This document shows, piece after piece, positions 6,388-9,449 of a DNA stretch of 9,449 nucleotides (position 1 is the stretch's first letter; every line of letters starts with the position of its first letter). The position numbers were made by a program, and so were the translations under genes. Source of the stretch: Firmicutes bacterium UBA6132 (lineage in GTDB: Bacteria > Bacillota_A > Clostridia > Tissierellales > Sedimentibacteraceae); the NCBI GenBank assembly GCA_002435835.1, contig DIVM01000060.1, positions 1-9,449 on the forward strand. Direction: 5' to 3'. The notes beneath the pieces were generated by a model that worked only from the letters and a program-made list of their open reading frames with translations, ran no database searches and was not told where the DNA came from.

Positions 6388-7412
6388 ATGATGAATTAGA
6401 AAAAATAATAATACGATTTGCTGAAATTAAGGATATTGACAAAATTATTACGTTTATTAAAGAGTATTGGAAAGAAGATCATATATTTGTTAAAGATAGG
6501 TCTTTTTTTGAATATATCTATTGTACTGAGACTGACAGAGTTAATTTTGTGATAGGCATTGGAGCTGAAAGCGAAAAGATATATGCTATACGAGGATTTA
6601 TTTGTAGTAATCTAAATGAGCATCCAGATGCGTGGGGAGCTGTATGGAAAAAGGCTCCATATGCTCCAAGAGGATTGGGCAGAGAATTACAACTGTTTTT
6701 AATACAACAACTAAAGCCAAGAGTTTTAGTAGGGGTAAGTATTAGTAAACAAGGATTAGAAGCACGTAAAAAACTAAATGAACAAGGCGGTAAATTGAAG
6801 CATTATTATAGATTAGCAAATAAAGATGAGTATAAAATTGCAGTCGTAACAAATAAAACAATAAGTCCTGTATCAAGAGAACCTGAATACAGTTTAATAG
6901 AAATTCCTACAATGCAGATTTTAAAAAAGGTTTTTGATAGCTTGCGTTATTTGGGAAGGCGATGTTATAAAGATGACTGGTATATTGAAAGAAGATATTT
7001 CATGTATCCATATTATAAATATCGTGTAATGGGTATTTGTAAGGATAACACTGAAAAGTTTGATTCTATACTCATAGCTAGAGAAGTGGTACATAATAGT
7101 GAGAAAGTTCTAAGAATTATAGATTTTATTGGGCTGGATAGAGATTTATCCGGATTATCTTATGCACTTGATAAACTAATTAAAGAAGATGGGTATGAAT
7201 ATATTGATTTTTATCAGCATGGTATATCTGATGACATAATGAAAAGTATGGGTATGACTATTAGAAACGAAAATGATTCTAATATAATTCCAAACTATTT
7301 TGAACCTTTTAAGCAGATCAATATAGATATTGACTATTCTGCTACCGATATTACAGATCTTTATGTATTTAAGGGTGATTCTGATCAAGATCGACCAAAC
7401 ATAATACCATAG
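6384..7412 (+). CDS. tandem GNAT-like acyltransferase candidate of a polysaccharide cluster
   Basis: I recognise the type but no characterised member. The 342 residues read as two GNAT-like halves. The first begins IIIRFAEIKDIDKI and contains APRGLGRELQLFLIQQ (94-109), matching the acyl-CoA loop pattern R-x-x-G-x-G/A at R96-R100. The second half (about 225-310) has RIIDFIGLDRDLSGLSYALDKL and then YEYIDFYQHG, again GNAT-like strand-helix order but without an obvious CoA loop. The C-terminus closes with FKGDSDQDRPN (329-339), a polar tail I recall from similar proteins in surface-glycan clusters. It has no membrane segment or signal peptide. It directly follows the deacetylase, so re-acylation of a freed amino group is an attractive inference. 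The start at 6384 has only a weak GGTGA ribosome site and may rely on the overlapping short leader. Acyltransferase activity is not certain. Confidence 0.65.
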   Translation: MNDELEKIIIRFAEIKDIDKIITFIKEYWKEDHIFVKDRSFFEYIYCTETDRVNFVIGIGAESEKIYAIRGFICSNLNEHPDAWGAVWKKAPYAPRGLGRELQLFLIQQLKPRVLVGVSISKQGLEARKKLNEQGGKLKHYYRLANKDEYKIAVVTNKTISPVSREPEYSLIEIPTMQILKKVFDSLRYLGRRCYKDDWYIERRYFMYPYYKYRVMGICKDNTEKFDSILIAREVVHNSEKVLRIIDFIGLDRDLSGLSYALDKLIKEDGYEYIDFYQHGISDDIMKSMGMTIRNENDSNIIPNYFEPFKQINIDIDYSATDITDLYVFKGDSDQDRPNIIP

Positions 7413-7490
7413 AATATATTAAAACATTGTGAATAATTAAAAATATTGTATGTTTAAATCAAAACTATATTTAATAAAAGGGAGAAAACT

Positions 7491-8711
7491 ATGATTAACG
7501 TAATAGGACAAGGTTATATAGGTCTACCAACAGCATTAATGTTTGCAAAAGGTGGTGAAAAAGTAGTTGGTACAGATTACAATAAGAAATTAATTCAATC
7601 TTTACAAAATGGAAAACTTACTTTTGAAGAGGAAGGATTGGACGAACTATTTAAAGAGGCTATTGTGAATGGTATAGAATTTTCTACTGAATACCAAAAA
7701 ACAGATACTTACATTATTTCGGTCCCAACTCCTTATATTAAGGAAAGTAAAAAACTTGATCCTACATATGTAATTTCAGCAGCACAAAGTGTCTTAGAAG
7801 TATGTGAAAAAGGTGCTATATTAATTATTGAATCTACAGTATCACCTGGTACAATAGACAAGTATGTTCGTCCTGAAATAGAGAAAAAAGGTTATGTGTT
7901 AGGGGAAGATGTACATCTTGTTCACGCTCCTGAAAGAATTATACCTGGAAATATGATTTATGAATTAGAACATAATTCAAGAACTATTGGTGCCGATGAA
8001 ATAGAAATCGGTGAGAAAGTAAAAGAGCTATATTTAAGTTTCTGTAAGGCTGAAATTGTTGTAACAAATATTAGGTCTGCTGAAATGTCAAAGGTTGTTG
8101 AAAATACATATAGAGATATTAATATTGCCTTTGCCAATGAGTTAGCTAAGATTTGTAGAACGGACAATATGGATGTATATGAGATAATAAAAATTGCCAA
8201 TAAACATCCACGTGTTAATATATTACAACCAGGTCCAGGAGTTGGGGGGCATTGCATCTCAGTAGATCCATGGTTTTTAGTTGGAGATTATCCAGATTTA
8301 ACGAATTTAATTTTAACAGCGAGAAAAATTAATGATTCTATGCCTACTCACGTATTGAAAAGAATCAGGGATATCATGAGAGAGCATAATATCAAAGATA
8401 TTTCTAAAGTTGGTTTATATGGATTGACATATAAAGAAAATGTTGATGATGTAAGGGAAAGTCCGACTCTTCAATTGTTAGAAAAAATGGACGAGCATTT
8501 AGCTTTCGGAGTTAAGGTATTTGATCCTTTTGTCAAAGAAAGAATTGTTGATCATCAATTTATGAATTTTGAAGATTTTATGAATGAAATAAAAATTCTT
8601 GTTATAATGGTTGGACATGATCACATAAAAAACAATATGGGAAATATAGAGGGTAAGTTTGTGCTTGATACTAGAAATATTTGTCCATTTAATAGTGCTT
8701 ATAAACTATAG
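7491..8711 (+). CDS. wecC: UDP-N-acetyl-D-mannosamine dehydrogenase
   Basis: The enzyme oxidises UDP-ManNAc to UDP-ManNAcA in two NAD-dependent steps. The 406 residues cover the full UDP-sugar dehydrogenase family layout. The N-terminal NAD-binding loop is GQGYIGLP (6-13). VPTP, ESTVSPGT (114-121) and HAPERIIPGNM (145-155) follow. The central helix EMSKVVENTYRDINIAF carries K201 and N205. The catalytic cysteine C255 sits in PGPGVGGHCISVDPWF, and the C-terminal domain has GLTYKENVDDVRESP. The KHPRVNILQPGPGVGGHC form is characteristic of WecC rather than of UDP-glucose dehydrogenase. GGGAG at 7480-7484 is 6 bases before the ATG. The 78-base gap upstream is the longest in the window and could hold a promoter, though none is convincing. 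wecB starts 17 bases downstream. Confidence 0.93.
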   Translation: MINVIGQGYIGLPTALMFAKGGEKVVGTDYNKKLIQSLQNGKLTFEEEGLDELFKEAIVNGIEFSTEYQKTDTYIISVPTPYIKESKKLDPTYVISAAQSVLEVCEKGAILIIESTVSPGTIDKYVRPEIEKKGYVLGEDVHLVHAPERIIPGNMIYELEHNSRTIGADEIEIGEKVKELYLSFCKAEIVVTNIRSAEMSKVVENTYRDINIAFANELAKICRTDNMDVYEIIKIANKHPRVNILQPGPGVGGHCISVDPWFLVGDYPDLTNLILTARKINDSMPTHVLKRIRDIMREHNIKDISKVGLYGLTYKENVDDVRESPTLQLLEKMDEHLAFGVKVFDPFVKERIVDHQFMNFEDFMNEIKILVIMVGHDHIKNNMGNIEGKFVLDTRNICPFNSAYKL

Positions 8712-8728
8712 AAAAAGTAGGGATATAT

Positions 8729-9449
8729 ATGAAGAAAAAAGTAATGCTTGTCTTCGGAACAAGACCAGAAGCAATTAAAATGTGTCCATTAGTTAAAGAA
8801 TTAAAGACACGAAAAAGTATTGAAACTATAGTATGTGTAACTGGACAACACCGTCAAATGCTTGACCAGGTATTAGAAGCATTTAATGTGGTGCCAGATT
8901 ATGATCTTTCAATTATGAAAGATAAACAGACTTTATTTGATGTAACAATAAATATTATTGAAAAAATGAAGGCTGTTTTAGAAGAAGTTAAACCTGATGT
9001 AGTTTTAGTACATGGGGATACATCTACAACATTTGTAACTGCATTAGCATGTTTTTATTTGCAGATTCCAGTTGGACATGTTGAAGCCGGACTTAGGACA
9101 TATAATATTTATTCACCATATCCAGAAGAATTTAATCGCCAAGCTGTAGGTATTGTAGCAAATTACAATTTCGCACCAACTGAAATGTCTAAAGATAATT
9201 TAGTTAAAGAAGGCAAAGACCCTTCTACGATTTATGTTACAGGTAATACAGCTATTGATGCACTAAAGACAACGGTTAAAGATGATTATACTAACGAACA
9301 GTTGAATTGGGCATCTGATAGTAGATTGATTATGATAACTGCTCATAGAAGAGAAAACCTTGGAGAGCCTATGAAAAATATGTTTAGGGCTATCAAGAGG
9401 ATCGTAGATGAACATCCAGATATTAAAGCGATATATCCTATTCATATGA
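8729..9449 (+). CDS. wecB: non-hydrolysing UDP-GlcNAc 2-epimerase (3' end beyond window)
   Basis: The frame from ATG 8729 stays open to the window end, giving 240 of the roughly 370-380 residues usual for the family. WecB interconverts UDP-GlcNAc and UDP-ManNAc and so feeds the preceding wecC. Motifs in order are FGTRPEAIKMCPL (9-21), TGQHRQMLDQ (38-47), VHGDTST (94-100), HVEAGLRT (117-124), PEEFNRQ (132-138), VTGNTAIDAL (170-179) and TAHRRENLG (204-212). HVEAGLRT marks the non-hydrolysing type and separates it from NeuC in the same cluster. AGGGA at 8719-8723 lies 5 bases before the ATG. The sequence ends in the middle of the C-terminal lobe, after YPIHM, so the UTP/UDP-binding region cannot be judged. 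Confidence 0.93.
   Translation, partial: MKKKVMLVFGTRPEAIKMCPLVKELKTRKSIETIVCVTGQHRQMLDQVLEAFNVVPDYDLSIMKDKQTLFDVTINIIEKMKAVLEEVKPDVVLVHGDTSTTFVTALACFYLQIPVGHVEAGLRTYNIYSPYPEEFNRQAVGIVANYNFAPTEMSKDNLVKEGKDPSTIYVTGNTAIDALKTTVKDDYTNEQLNWASDSRLIMITAHRRENLGEPMKNMFRAIKRIVDEHPDIKAIYPIHM

Noticed and set aside
7176..7388. 70-codon - strand frame inside the GNAT-like gene
   Set aside because: Low-complexity translation, fully contained in the supported + strand gene.
7427..7454. Promoter-like TTGTGA with TATGTT, 16-base spacer, upstream of wecC
   Set aside because: Each box matches the consensus at only four of six bases, and such matches are common in AT-rich DNA. The gap is the best place for a promoter, but the evidence is too weak to list.
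9263..9445. 60-codon - strand frame near the window end
   Set aside because: It is opposite conserved WecB motifs, including TAHRRENLG, so the + strand reading is clearly the coding one.

Overview
The window is a stretch of a surface-polysaccharide (capsule or O-antigen-like) gene cluster. All recognisable genes are on the + strand and tightly packed; the longest gap between genes is 78 bases (7413-7490), so no stretch over 300 bases lacks a gene. The DNA is AT-rich. Strong GGAGG-type ribosome binding sites, one TTG start and many stop/start overlaps suggest a low-GC Gram-positive (Bacillota, perhaps a clostridial lineage). That assignment is an inference from style, not from a marker gene.

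Region 1 (1-3531) is a nonulosonic (sialic-type) acid cassette: the last codons of an unseen upstream gene, then neuD, neuB, neuC and neuA. The genes are joined by ATGA/TTGA overlaps or by direct stop-start contact. Together they would make a 2-acetamido-mannose-type precursor (NeuC), condense it with phosphoenolpyruvate (NeuB), acylate an amino sugar (NeuD) and activate the product as a CMP-sugar (NeuA). The sugar could be Neu5Ac or a legionaminic-type acid. Several sequence details lean to the latter, but the deciding genes (legB/legC) would lie upstream of the window.

Region 2 (3565-7412) holds a multi-spanning Wzy/O-antigen-ligase-type membrane protein, a left-handed beta-helix acetyltransferase, a NodB-type polysaccharide deacetylase without a signal peptide, and a tandem GNAT-like protein with a distinctive C-terminal tail. 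It reads as more AT-rich than the neu block. The deacetylase and GNAT-like pair is the most interesting part: it could swap an N-acetyl group for another acyl group on a precursor sugar.

Region 3 (7491-9449) holds wecC and the first 240 codons of wecB, which runs off the end of the window. They give UDP-ManNAc and then UDP-ManNAcA, a second acidic sugar for the polymer. No glycosyltransferase, flippase, chain-length regulator, RNA gene, CRISPR array, insertion sequence or convincing terminator was seen, so the cluster must extend beyond both ends.
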